A stretch of DNA of 64,000 nucleotides from Limnohabitans sp. JirII-31. GTDB taxonomy: Bacteria; Pseudomonadota; Gammaproteobacteria; Burkholderiales; Burkholderiaceae_C. Under the pieces are notes generated by a model, which was not told the DNA's origin, did not search any database, and saw only the letters and a program-made list of their open reading frames with translations. Both the position numbers and the translations under genes were made by a program. Shown in pieces: positions 8,808 through 16,522 of this stretch (positions within the stretch are counted from its first letter, which is position 1; every line of letters begins with the position of its first letter). Where the stretch lies: assembly GCF_002778315.1 (NCBI RefSeq), contig NZ_NESA01000001.1, forward strand, positions 186,001-250,000, in the 5' to 3' direction.

Positions 8808-9523
8808 CTATGCCAAACCGTACCAAATGCCGCGTCCTGCGCCGTGGCGTGTTAGGTGCCCAGCATCAAGCAGCTTTTGAAGATGTTGCTTTGCCGTACT
8901 GCGATTGGCACCTGTCAATTCCACGGCTGACTTGATTAGCCTGTGCATGAAGCGAGCGCAGAAAGAACAAAAGCCGAGGCTCCCAATTTTGTTGCTCTGT
9001 GTGAATCGTGATTTGTGTTTGTCGCAGCGCTATGTAATAGCTACCCTTGCTTTGCTCAATCACGGATTCAAGCGAACTGTAGGGCACATAGGCATAGCCT
9101 GCTTGCAAAAGCAACAAAGTGGTGAGCACCCGAGAGAGCCAACCGTTACGTCAGCAAATCGCAGTGAAGCTGTTGGATGTGGTTTTCATTGAAGGGGATG
9201 TACTTCCATGAGGTGAACACCAGCTGCATCACTTTGGCGTAGCCCACAACCTCTTGTTCATCACGGGACTCAAACGATATGCTGGATAAGCCCGCCATGA
9301 GCTTTTCAACCTCTCGGTCAGACAGCTTGCTGACTTCTATGCGGGTGGATGATCCAATGCTTTCGATGGTGGCCACGCGCTTGAGTGCATCGAGTCGTTC
9401 AGGAGAAATCGTGCCAAAGGCTCGCCATGCCCCTTTGAACTCATCAATGGTCGAGATGAGGGACAGGATTTCTGTCGAGATGCGCGGTGGCTGAACATTG
9501 AACATATCCGTAAATATATCCAT
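8808..9523 (-). pseudogene. Degraded Fic-family gene with the catalytic core deleted
   Basis: Three pieces of one Fic (AMP-transferase family) gene can be read on the minus strand in different frames. From 9523 to about 9149 is the N-terminal part with S-T-R-I-E and L-S-D-R-E-V-E segments, ending at a stop after N-H-I-Q-Q-L-H-C-D-L-L. From about 9137 to 8940 a second frame gives N-G-W-L-S-R-V-L-T-T-L-L-L-L and Y-V-P-Y-S-S-L-E-S-V, the part just after the Fic motif. From about 8940 to the stop at 8808-8810 a third frame gives the winged-helix tail with E-L-T-G-A-N-R-S-T. Missing are the region holding the H-P-F-x-x-G-N-G-R active site (only N-G-W-L-S-R is left) and the linker before the winged helix. 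Family members are about 370 residues; this allele cannot be functional. Confidence 0.85.
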
Positions 9524-9614
9524 TTATGTCCGTTAAATTTCATGACGGCCCGTCGCTTGGCGTTCAGGTACCACCCAAAATGCGCAGCTTTCAAAGCTCA
9601 GTGAGCAAAGATAT

Positions 9615-10031
9615 TTAAAAGCCCAGCAGGCTGGGGAAGGCCCACTTCAAGCCCGCAGCACACAAGACCAACAGGGCCAGCACCCAGGCACCGCGTAGCC
9701 ACCGCATCTGGCTTTGCAGCCGGTCCACCCGTTGCACCAAGTCCTGGTTTTGTTGCGCCAGGCTATTGATCAGCTCGGTGGCGCCCAGCATTTGTGTTTC
9801 CAGTTGCAGATGGCTGCTGCGCAAAGCTGCAAGTTCGCTTTGCAGTTGTTCCAGCGTGTGGGTGGGCGCGGTCTGAGTAGGCGCCACGTCGTCGCTGGCC
9901 TCGGTGTCTGCGGCCACTTTTTTAGACATGCGGTCCCACAAGCCCTTGGCACCATCGGCCACTTTGGGGGCGTTGCTGATCACGTCCGACCAGGGGACGC
10001 TTTGAATCACTTTGAGCCAACCGATTGCCAT
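9615..10031 (-). CDS. Hypothetical protein with coiled coil and C-terminal membrane anchor
   Basis: A 138-residue protein with no family I can name. Residues ~1-35 contain a short hydrophobic amphipathic start, ~60-110 are a Gln/Leu-rich heptad-like stretch consistent with a coiled coil (L-x-x-L-Q-S-E-L-A-A-L), and ~112-132 form a single hydrophobic segment near the C-terminus, so it is probably a tail-anchored inner-membrane protein. It is divergent from the small secreted protein at 10132. Similar short coiled-coil/membrane proteins are common in Comamonadaceae but their role is unknown to me. Confidence 0.6.
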   Translation of the reverse strand: MAIGWLKVIQSVPWSDVISNAPKVADGAKGLWDRMSKKVAADTEASDDVAPTQTAPTHTLEQLQSELAALRSSHLQLETQMLGATELINSLAQQNQDLVQRVDRLQSQMRWLRGAWVLALLVLCAAGLKWAFPSLLGF

Positions 10032-10131
10032 GCTGTGTTCCTTTGGGGGTATTCCCGTTGGCGTCGATTGTCAGCCATCGGCGCTCTGTACCATGGGCAT
10101 CCAGATTCACTTCATGTGTTGGGAGCCTGCC

Positions 10132-10473
10132 ATGCGTCACACCCGCTCTTGGACCCTCGCCACGTGGCTATGCGCCACGGTGTGTTCGCTCGCAGCGCAA
10201 CCTGTGCTCAAGGACGATCCACAGCGCCCGGTGGAGCAGATCAGCCGCGACCTTGGCATTCAACCCGCGCAGTTCCGCACTTGCTTTGCGCAGGTCAACC
10301 CGAGTCCGGCTGGGCAGCGCCCCGAGTCTGACCGCACGCATGCCAACAAAACGGTGTTGCTGACGTGCTTGCGTCAAGCCAACCCCGCCATCACCAACGA
10401 CAGCTTGGATCAGGTGATGGACCGTTATCGACCCGGGGGCCGTGAAGCACAAATGCCGCCCCCAGGGCGTTGA
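10132..10473 (+). CDS. Small secreted hypothetical protein
   Basis: A 113-residue protein. The ATG at 10132 is preferred over an upstream in-frame start because it has a GGAG about 8 bp upstream and begins a clear signal peptide: charged start M-R-H-T-R, a hydrophobic stretch, and a likely cleavage after S-L-A-A. The mature part contains two cysteines in the segments R-T-C-F and L-T-C-L, which could pair in the periplasm. No family is recognised. Its stop is only 8 bp from the convergent Rieske gene. Confidence 0.55.
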   Translation: MRHTRSWTLATWLCATVCSLAAQPVLKDDPQRPVEQISRDLGIQPAQFRTCFAQVNPSPAGQRPESDRTHANKTVLLTCLRQANPAITNDSLDQVMDRYRPGGREAQMPPPGR

Positions 10474-10481
10474 CGCCGGCT

Positions 10482-11531
10482 TTAGCTGCCGCGGTGCACC
10501 TCGGCTTCGCCGTATTCGCTCAGCAGCGTCATCAGGTGTTTGCGAATCAAGATGCCGGGGCGGTCTGAGTCCATGGAATATTCCACGCCACGGCGGCGCA
10601 GGTCGACCACGGCGTCGGGGTCGGTGGACTCCAAGATGTCTTTGTCTTCGCGGGTGATGACTTCGTCAAAGTGCACCAGCATGGCTTCGGGGCAGTCCGC
10701 TTCGGTGTCATTGCGAAACAGCCATTGGCACAGCTGAATGTGGCCATCGTCAATGGGCGTGAAGCAGTTGATGATGATGTGGCGAATGCCCGAGGGGTAC
10801 TCAATGTCCAGTCGACGTGAGAACGGCAAAAAGTAGGCGTTGCGCATGTGGCGCGTGGTGATGGGGTCGCTCACGCCGCTGATTTGTTGAAACTGCTCAG
10901 GGTTCACGGCTTGGATGATGGTCTCGGCATAAAAGCCAGCATCGTTCTCCACCAACTCGTATTTGCTGGGTTTGGGTGAAGCCGCCACACCAAAGGTGGC
11001 GCGGTGCACAAAGCTGAAGTGCGAGTTGTCAAAGCTGTTTTCCAGCGCACGCACGGGGCTGGTGGCCCAGGTTTCGTAGAACTGGTAAATGGTGCGCCAG
11101 CCGGGCGCATCAAATTCGGGGATGGGCGGAATGTCGGCCACCGGGTCTTCCAGTGCCACCCAGGCATAGCCGTAGCGTGCCGTGCAGTGGTAGGCCTTGG
11201 TGCAGTAGTCAGGTGGAATGGCGCGGTCGGCGTCGTACTGCACGATTTGCACGACCTTGCCTGTGCGGTCGTAGGTCCAGCCGTGGTAGCCGCAGCGGAT
11301 GCGGCCTTGGCCACAGGCCTGGCCTTGCTGGTCGACGCACCAGCCTTTGGACAGCTTTGCGGTGCGGTGACAGCAGCGGTCTTGCAAAGCAGCGGGTTCG
11401 CCGTTGTCGTCGATGAATAGCACCAAGTTTTCACCGAGCAGGGTGAACGGTTTGGGTCCGTCGGCGAGTTGCGACAGCGGCATGACGGCATGCCAGAATT
11501 TTCTGAAAACAGCTTGTTGTGTGACCAACAT
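10482..11531 (-). CDS. Rieske [2Fe-2S] ring-hydroxylating oxygenase, VanA-like
   Basis: A 349-residue oxygenase alpha subunit. The Rieske cluster ligands are C53-x-H55 and C80-x2-H83; the 24-residue spacing between the pairs is longer than the usual 15-17 because of an insert around residues 65-77. The mononuclear iron site is in E-N-S-F-D-N-S-H-F-S-F-V-H with H171 and H176. Such enzymes use electrons from a reductase to hydroxylate or demethylate aromatic or heterocyclic substrates. It is the last gene of a minus-strand operon with a flavodoxin-fold oxidoreductase 10 bp upstream, an amidohydrolase and an ABC importer. No ferredoxin reductase is nearby, so the electron donor is open. Substrate is not determinable from sequence; a nitrogen heterocycle is my guess from the neighbours. 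Confidence 0.85.
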   Translation of the reverse strand: MLVTQQAVFRKFWHAVMPLSQLADGPKPFTLLGENLVLFIDDNGEPAALQDRCCHRTAKLSKGWCVDQQGQACGQGRIRCGYHGWTYDRTGKVVQIVQYDADRAIPPDYCTKAYHCTARYGYAWVALEDPVADIPPIPEFDAPGWRTIYQFYETWATSPVRALENSFDNSHFSFVHRATFGVAASPKPSKYELVENDAGFYAETIIQAVNPEQFQQISGVSDPITTRHMRNAYFLPFSRRLDIEYPSGIRHIIINCFTPIDDGHIQLCQWLFRNDTEADCPEAMLVHFDEVITREDKDILESTDPDAVVDLRRRGVEYSMDSDRPGILIRKHLMTLLSEYGEAEVHRGS

Positions 11532-11541
11532 AGAGGCACTC

Positions 11542-12129
11542 CTAATTAAATTTCAACATAGCGTCGCGAACGCGATCGCGAAAACGGGTGAGCTGCGTGG
11601 GCGTGGCCACGTTCATGTGGTATCGGGCGTGGTAGTCAATTTTGACGCCTGGGCCTGCCAGCACTTTCAGATACCGCGTGATCACGTGCCGGGGCGGGTC
11701 GCCCATGTACCACGCCATCCAACGCGGGCGTCCGTAGGTCACCACGGCGCTGATGCGTCGGATGTGGGTGAGGGCGGGTTTGACGTGAGCCGGGTCGCTG
11801 ATGTCAAAGGCCACACCGGGCATGAGCAGGCGGTCAAAAAAACCTTTGAGCATGGCGGGCAAGCCAAAGCACCAGGTGGGAAAACAAAACACCAAAGCCT
11901 CGGCACGCTCCAGGCGTTGCAAGTAGGCTTCGACCGGCACGCGGTTGCTGGGCACTTCGTGGTAGCCCAAGCGCTCTTCGCGCGACAGCACCGGGTTGAA
12001 GCCTTCGGCGTACAAGTCAAAGTCGTCCACCTCATGCCCCGCCTGCGTGAGTGCGCCCACCACGTCGCGGTGCAGCGTGGCGTGAAAACTGGTTTCCACC
12101 GGATGACAAAACACCACCAAAACGCGCAT
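11542..12129 (-). CDS. NAD(P)H dehydrogenase (quinone)-like flavodoxin-fold protein
   Basis: A 195-residue protein of the NQO1/MdaB/KefF flavodoxin-like family. The N-terminus V-L-V-V-F-C-H-P is the first beta strand and phosphate loop for FMN or FAD. A central F-P-T-W-C-F-G-L-P-A segment near residue 83 is the classic flavin-ring-contacting stretch, followed by K-G-F-F-D-R. These enzymes reduce quinones or similar acceptors with NAD(P)H in the cytosol. It lies between the amidohydrolase (46 bp upstream) and the Rieske oxygenase (10 bp downstream) in one operon. It may dispose of a quinone intermediate or supply electrons; neither is proven. Confidence 0.8.
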   Translation of the reverse strand: MRVLVVFCHPVETSFHATLHRDVVGALTQAGHEVDDFDLYAEGFNPVLSREERLGYHEVPSNRVPVEAYLQRLERAEALVFCFPTWCFGLPAMLKGFFDRLLMPGVAFDISDPAHVKPALTHIRRISAVVTYGRPRWMAWYMGDPPRHVITRYLKVLAGPGVKIDYHARYHMNVATPTQLTRFRDRVRDAMLKFN

Positions 12130-12175
12130 GGCTTGACCTTTGTGAGGGATGACGTGTGGGCTGTGACGTGTGCCG

Positions 12176-13543
12176 TTAAGAGGCCTGGATTTTTTTCACC
12201 AAGGCACGGGCGCGGGCCGACAACTCGGCCAAGTCCAAGCCGGGTATCTGGCCATCGCGCACCACCGTGCGTCCTGCCACCCAGGCGTGACGCACCTGGG
12301 CTGCCCCGCCTGCGGTGATGGGCGCGGTGGCGTCGTCGTGGTTACCGGCGTAGCGTGGGTGGGTCAGGTCGTAGAGCACCAAGTCGGCCTGCATGCCAGG
12401 GGCCAGGGTGCCCACCTCGTCGAGTCCCAGCACTTTGGCCCCGTTGGCCGTGGCCCAGTGCACCAAGGTCTCGACCGATTGGGCGGTGGCACCTTTGACG
12501 GCGCGGTGAATCATCCAGGCCGCATGTAGTTCGCTGATCATGTCGGCGGCTTCGTTGGAGGCGGCACCGTCCACCCCGATGCTCACAGTGGCACCGGCTT
12601 GCGCCAAGGCTTGCACGGGGGCCACGCCGCTGCCCAAGCGGCCATTGCTTTGCGGGCAATGGGCGATGGCGGTTTGGGTTTGGCCGCAGATGGCAATTTC
12701 TTCGGCATCCAAATGCACCATGTGGGCAAAGCTCACGTCGGGGCCAATCCATTCGTGTTCCGCGCACCAGTCCACCGGGCGAGACTTGAGCACGTCCCGC
12801 GCAAAGCGCACGTAGTCGGCGGTTTCAGACAAATGGCTGTGCAGGCGAATGCCTAAGCTGCGTGCGGCACGCGCCATCTCGCGCAGCTCGTCGGGTGTGC
12901 ATGAATAAAACGGGGTGGTGGGTGCCATCACCACTTTGCGCATGGCGTGTGGTGAAGCGTCGTGGAACTGACGCGTGCTGTGCTCGACCTCACGCAAAAA
13001 CACATCCAGCGGTTGGGTGGGCATGGGTGGGCGCTCGTCGGTGGCAAACGAGCGGCCCATGGTGGCTCCCCCGCGCAGCAACACAAAGCGCACGCCCAGG
13101 CGCTCGGCCACGTTGAACAGTGTGGCGCTGGGGTCGTAGCCCATGTTGGTGCCGTATAGGTAATGGTGGTCGGCCACGGTGGTGCAACCCGACAGCAACA
13201 ACTCGGCGATGCCAATGGTGGCGGCGATCTCAATCGCTTCTTCACCCAAGTAAGGGCCATAGCGGTAGGGCACCGATTGCAGCCACTCAAACAGCGGCAC
13301 GTTGAGCCCAGCAGGCACGCCTTTCAACACCGACTGAAACAAGTGGTGGTGGGTGTTGACAAAGCCGGGGTAGACCACGCAGCCACGTGCGTCAATCACG
13401 GTCTCGCCCGCACGCGGGGTGAGGCTGCCCATCTCGGTGATGCGGTCGCCTTCGATGCGCAGGTCGGTGGCGCGGGTGCGTGCTTGGGGCTCAGGGCCGC
13501 CGGTCAGCATGGCGCTGGCGTTTTGAATCAGGGTGCTGGTCAT
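12176..13543 (-). CDS. Amidohydrolase, 8-oxoguanine deaminase / AtzA-TrzN type
   Basis: A 455-residue cytosolic metal-dependent hydrolase of subtype III amidohydrolases. Metal ligands are H65-x-H67 (N-T-H-H-H), H237 (L-H-S-H-L-S-E-T), H274 (S-F-A-H) and D325 (G-V-D-G-A-A-S-N). The D-H-H-Y-L-Y segment near 125 resembles 8-oxoguanine deaminases, and the same family includes atrazine chlorohydrolase and guanine deaminase. The reaction would be hydrolytic removal of an amino (or halo, alkylamino) group from a purine, pyrimidine or triazine ring. It follows the ABC permease gene by 18 bp. Purine-type deamination is more likely than triazine dechlorination by prior probability, but sequence alone does not settle it. 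Confidence 0.8.
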   Translation of the reverse strand: MTSTLIQNASAMLTGGPEPQARTRATDLRIEGDRITEMGSLTPRAGETVIDARGCVVYPGFVNTHHHLFQSVLKGVPAGLNVPLFEWLQSVPYRYGPYLGEEAIEIAATIGIAELLLSGCTTVADHHYLYGTNMGYDPSATLFNVAERLGVRFVLLRGGATMGRSFATDERPPMPTQPLDVFLREVEHSTRQFHDASPHAMRKVVMAPTTPFYSCTPDELREMARAARSLGIRLHSHLSETADYVRFARDVLKSRPVDWCAEHEWIGPDVSFAHMVHLDAEEIAICGQTQTAIAHCPQSNGRLGSGVAPVQALAQAGATVSIGVDGAASNEAADMISELHAAWMIHRAVKGATAQSVETLVHWATANGAKVLGLDEVGTLAPGMQADLVLYDLTHPRYAGNHDDATAPITAGGAAQVRHAWVAGRTVVRDGQIPGLDLAELSARARALVKKIQAS

Positions 13544-13561
13544 GGGGTCAGGTCTCGGTGA

Positions 13562-14362
13562 TCACGTTTCGGTGGTGGCTTCGCTGTCGTGCCAATGGCC
13601 AATGGCACGCTTGGAGGCAAACAGCATCAGCACAAACAGGGCAATGCCTGCAACAGAAATTAAAAACAAAGCGGCAAACAAACGCGGGATGTTGATTTGA
13701 AAACCCGCCTGCAAAATTTGATAGGCCAAGCCTGCGCCTTGACCACCGGTGCCCGCCACAAACTCGGCCACCACCGCACCAATCAGCGACAAGCCGCTGG
13801 AGATGCGCAAGCCCGCAAACCAATAAGGCAAGGCGGTGGGAATTTGCAAGCGCAGCAGGGTTTGCAACTTAGACGCGCGCTGCATGCGAAACAGCGAGGC
13901 CAAGCCTGGGTTGACGCTGCGCAGCCCCAGGGTGGTGTTGGCGATGACCGGGAACAAGGCAATGATGGTGGCGCACACGGTCAGCGCCAACATGGTGTCT
14001 TTGACCCAGATGATGATCAGCGGGGCAATGGCCGCAATGGGCGTGACCTGCAACAGCACCGCGTAGGGAAAGAAGCTGATTTCAATCCAACGGCTTTGCA
14101 CAAACACAAACGCGATCAAGGTGCCAATGAGTGTGGCCAGCACAAACGCCATGAAGGTGATTTGCATCGTCACCCACAGCGACTTCATCAAGATCACAAA
14201 ATCCAAGCGCAGGGTGGTGGCAATCACACTGGGGCGCGGCACGATGTAGTCGGGCACGGCCAAGTGCCAGCAAGCGACTTCCCAGGCCAGCAGCAACAGC
14301 ACGCCCACCAAGCCGGGGGCAAACCAGGTCAAGAACTTTTCGGAGCGAATCAACGGGCTCAT
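13562..14362 (-). CDS. ABC transporter permease, SsuC/TauC/ThiX type
   Basis: A 266-residue inner-membrane permease with about six hydrophobic segments (for example ~16-32, ~70-90, ~105-125 and ~215-255) and the E-A-A-like cytoplasmic loop that contacts the ATPase around residue 150-170. It belongs to the group that imports sulfonates, nitrate or thiamine-precursor pyrimidines. Its ATG overlaps the stop of the ATPase gene (14359-14362), so ATPase and permease are coupled. It works with the receptor at 15230-16222. Confidence 0.85.
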   Translation of the reverse strand: MSPLIRSEKFLTWFAPGLVGVLLLLAWEVACWHLAVPDYIVPRPSVIATTLRLDFVILMKSLWVTMQITFMAFVLATLIGTLIAFVFVQSRWIEISFFPYAVLLQVTPIAAIAPLIIIWVKDTMLALTVCATIIALFPVIANTTLGLRSVNPGLASLFRMQRASKLQTLLRLQIPTALPYWFAGLRISSGLSLIGAVVAEFVAGTGGQGAGLAYQILQAGFQINIPRLFAALFLISVAGIALFVLMLFASKRAIGHWHDSEATTET

Positions 14363-15216
14363 GCAGCACTCCCGCTGGTCACAGGGGTGGTGCCTTCTTC
14401 GCCGGTGCCACTGGCCAGGCTGGCCTGGTAGAGCAGGGCCGACAAGTCGGTGCAGTGGCGCCCAAAGGTGTCGCTGGTGCGGTAGGCCGCATCGCGCGGT
14501 CCGTTGTGCGCAATGTCGTAGCTGGCATGCACGCGCCCAGGGCGCGCGGCCATCACCACCACGCGGTCGGACAAGAACGCCGCTTCGTACACCGAGTGGG
14601 TGACAAACACCACGGTGAGGTTCTGTTCAATGCACAGCTGGCGCATGTCTTCGTCTAGACGGTTGCGGGTGATTTCGTCGAGCGCGCCAAACGGCTCGTC
14701 CATCAGCAACAGGTTGGGCTGTGTCACCAGCGCCCGTGCGATGGACACGCGCATTTGCATACCGCCCGAGAGTTCGCGTGGGAAGCGTTGTGCGTAAGGG
14801 CCTAGGCCCACGCGCTCTAGTGCGGCTTGCACACGGGGTGTGCTCTCGCTCACGGGCACTCCGGCGAGGTCCAATGGCAAACGCACATTGGCTGCCACAC
14901 GGCACCAGGGCATCAACGTGGCCTCTTGGAACACAAAGGCCAACTGACGGCCGGGCTGGCCCACCGCGTCAAAGCCCGAGCGCCACCAACGGATGCGTCC
15001 GTCGGTGGGCGTGAGCAAGCCCGCCATCATTTTCAGCAGCGTGCTTTTGCCGCAGCCCGATGGCCCAATCAATGAGACAAATTCCCCTGCACGCACGCTC
15101 AAGCTCACCGGGGCTAGGGCTTGGGTGCCGTTGGCGTAGGTTTTGTGCGCGGACAGCACGTCCACGCAGGGGTTGTCGTCAACGTTTGGCTCGGGTGTGT
15201 GTGCGGGGTTCGTCAT
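14359..15216 (-). CDS. ABC transporter ATP-binding protein, SsuB/TauB type
   Basis: A 285-residue nucleotide-binding subunit. Walker A G-P-S-G-C-G-K-S-T lies near residue 53, the ABC signature L-S-G-G-M-Q near 149 and Walker B L-L-L-M-D-E-P near 170, followed by the H-loop (V-T-H-S) near 206. It energises uptake through the permease with which it overlaps by 4 bp. The receptor gene ends 13 bp before this start. The family usually serves NMT1/THI5- or sulfonate-type receptors, which agrees with the neighbour. Confidence 0.88.
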   Translation of the reverse strand: MTNPAHTPEPNVDDNPCVDVLSAHKTYANGTQALAPVSLSVRAGEFVSLIGPSGCGKSTLLKMMAGLLTPTDGRIRWWRSGFDAVGQPGRQLAFVFQEATLMPWCRVAANVRLPLDLAGVPVSESTPRVQAALERVGLGPYAQRFPRELSGGMQMRVSIARALVTQPNLLLMDEPFGALDEITRNRLDEDMRQLCIEQNLTVVFVTHSVYEAAFLSDRVVVMAARPGRVHASYDIAHNGPRDAAYRTSDTFGRHCTDLSALLYQASLASGTGEEGTTPVTSGSAA

Positions 15217-15229
15217 GGGCGCGTCAAGG

Positions 15230-16222
15230 TCAGGGCATCACGCGCAGGTCTTTGACAAAGTCCAGCGTGAAAGCATTGCGCCACGGTGTTTCAGGCTTGA
15301 TCAACTTTTCGCTCACCAAGTAGTCGTAGGTTTTTTTCCAGCGTGCTTCGGTCATGGTGCCCACGCCCATCTTGGCTGCGTCACCGCCACCCAAAACCTT
15401 GAGGTCTTTCATTTGCTTGATGGCAAACGCAATTTGTTCGTCGCTCATGTTGGGGTTGTCTTTTTTGATCAACTCATTGCCGGGTGCTGGGTTCTTGAAG
15501 TAGCTCACCCAGCCTTCCATGGTGGCGCGCACAAAGCGCTTGACGGCATCGGGGTTGGATTTGACAAAGCCCGTGGTGGACACCAAGGTGGTGCCGTAAG
15601 GGGGGTAGCCTTCATCGGCAAACAAGAAGAACTTGGCCGGCACATTGCCCTTCATGGCTTGGAAGGGCTCAGACGACGGGTAGGCTTGCTGCGCGGTGTT
15701 GGCGTCGGCAAAGAAGGGTTGCAGGTTGAAGGTGTAGGGCTTGCTTTGCTCGTCGGTGTAGCCGTATTTGGCTTTCAACCAGGGCCACCAACTGGCACGC
15801 CCCGACGAGGCCACCAAAATGGTTTTGCCTTTCAAGTCGGCCAGCGACTTCACATCGTCGTGGGTCAACATGCCTTGCAAATCGCTTTGGAACGAGGTGG
15901 CTACGGTCACCACGGGCAAGCCTTTTTCCACACCGCTCATGACCTGAAAGTCGTAGCCCATGATCAAGTCGGCCTGGCCTGCGGTCAGCAGTTGCATGCC
16001 GTTGATTTGCGGGCCACCCATCTTGACGGTGACATCGAGCCCGGCTTTTTTGTACAAGCCAGTTGCCAGCGCTTGGTAGAAGCCGCCGTGCTCGGCCTGT
16101 GCATACCAGCTGGTGAGGAAGGTGATTTTGTCGTCGGCGTGAGCCAGACCTTGAAGCGCAAAAGCGCTGAGCAACAAACACTTGGCAATGAAGCTGCGAC
16201 GTGGGGCTGTGTGCATGGGCAT
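15230..16222 (-). CDS. ABC transporter substrate-binding protein, NMT1/THI5-like
   Basis: A 330-residue periplasmic receptor. The open frame extends further upstream, but I place the start at 16222 because an A-G-A-G-G ribosome binding site is 5-6 bp ahead and the protein then begins with a signal peptide (charged P-R-R-S-F, hydrophobic L-L-L-S-A-F-A-L, cleavage after A-H-A). The mature protein has the NMT1/THI5 pattern: F-L-T-S-W-Y-A-Q-A-E-H-G-G near the start and a conserved G-M-Q-L-L-T-A-G-Q-A-D. Members bind pyrimidine precursors such as formylaminopyrimidine, or other small heterocycles. First gene of a six-gene minus-strand operon (importer, amidohydrolase, reductase, Rieske oxygenase). 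Confidence 0.85.
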   Translation of the reverse strand: MPMHTAPRRSFIAKCLLLSAFALQGLAHADDKITFLTSWYAQAEHGGFYQALATGLYKKAGLDVTVKMGGPQINGMQLLTAGQADLIMGYDFQVMSGVEKGLPVVTVATSFQSDLQGMLTHDDVKSLADLKGKTILVASSGRASWWPWLKAKYGYTDEQSKPYTFNLQPFFADANTAQQAYPSSEPFQAMKGNVPAKFFLFADEGYPPYGTTLVSTTGFVKSNPDAVKRFVRATMEGWVSYFKNPAPGNELIKKDNPNMSDEQIAFAIKQMKDLKVLGGGDAAKMGVGTMTEARWKKTYDYLVSEKLIKPETPWRNAFTLDFVKDLRVMP

Positions 16223-16522
16223 GTGGACCTCTTCAAAAATGGCGTGATTCACACCATGGCAAAGCCCTTGCGTTGCGCGCGTGCACACCGAAACAAGCTG
16301 CCTGCCAAGGCATTCGTTGTCGGTGGCAATTTCCTGCACATCGGTCAAACCGAGGTGCTGAACGCTTCTACCCCCACTGGAGAGGTTGCAAAGGCTGTGC
16401 CACGTTTTTGAGGGGGTGTTTGAACCCATTGGCACGGCTTTGGCGCTGCCGTGAACCAACTTGGGTGGTGCTTGCACCAAGATGGCGTGGCTGCGCGCCG
16501 CGTCGCCCTGAGCTGGAAATTT
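16223..16522. other. Non-coding interval upstream of the NMT1/THI5 receptor operon
   Basis: About 300 bp without a supported gene. It must contain the promoter of the six-gene operon to its left, which is read on the minus strand. I looked on the minus strand for the TPP riboswitch core, guanidine riboswitch motifs and a strong intrinsic terminator for the amino-acid ABC operon ending at 16523, and saw none that convinced me. The open frame that overlaps it on the plus strand has no plausible protein features. Confidence 0.4.

Noticed and set aside
9146..9523. Short intact Fic-N protein as a functional gene or antitoxin
   Set aside because: The downstream remnants of the same protein in other frames show it is the broken start of a full-length Fic gene.
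13697..14431. Long plus-strand open frame over the ABC permease gene
   Set aside because: It is the antisense shadow of a clear SsuC-type permease and is rich in Gln/His with no domain; high GC makes such frames common.
15143..16411. Plus-strand open frame of 422 codons opposite the NMT1/THI5 receptor
   Set aside because: It mirrors the receptor gene, whose signal peptide and family motifs are unambiguous.
16223..16522. Riboswitch upstream of the THI5-like importer
   Set aside because: The conserved TPP and guanidine core motifs are not present on the minus strand as far as I can read.
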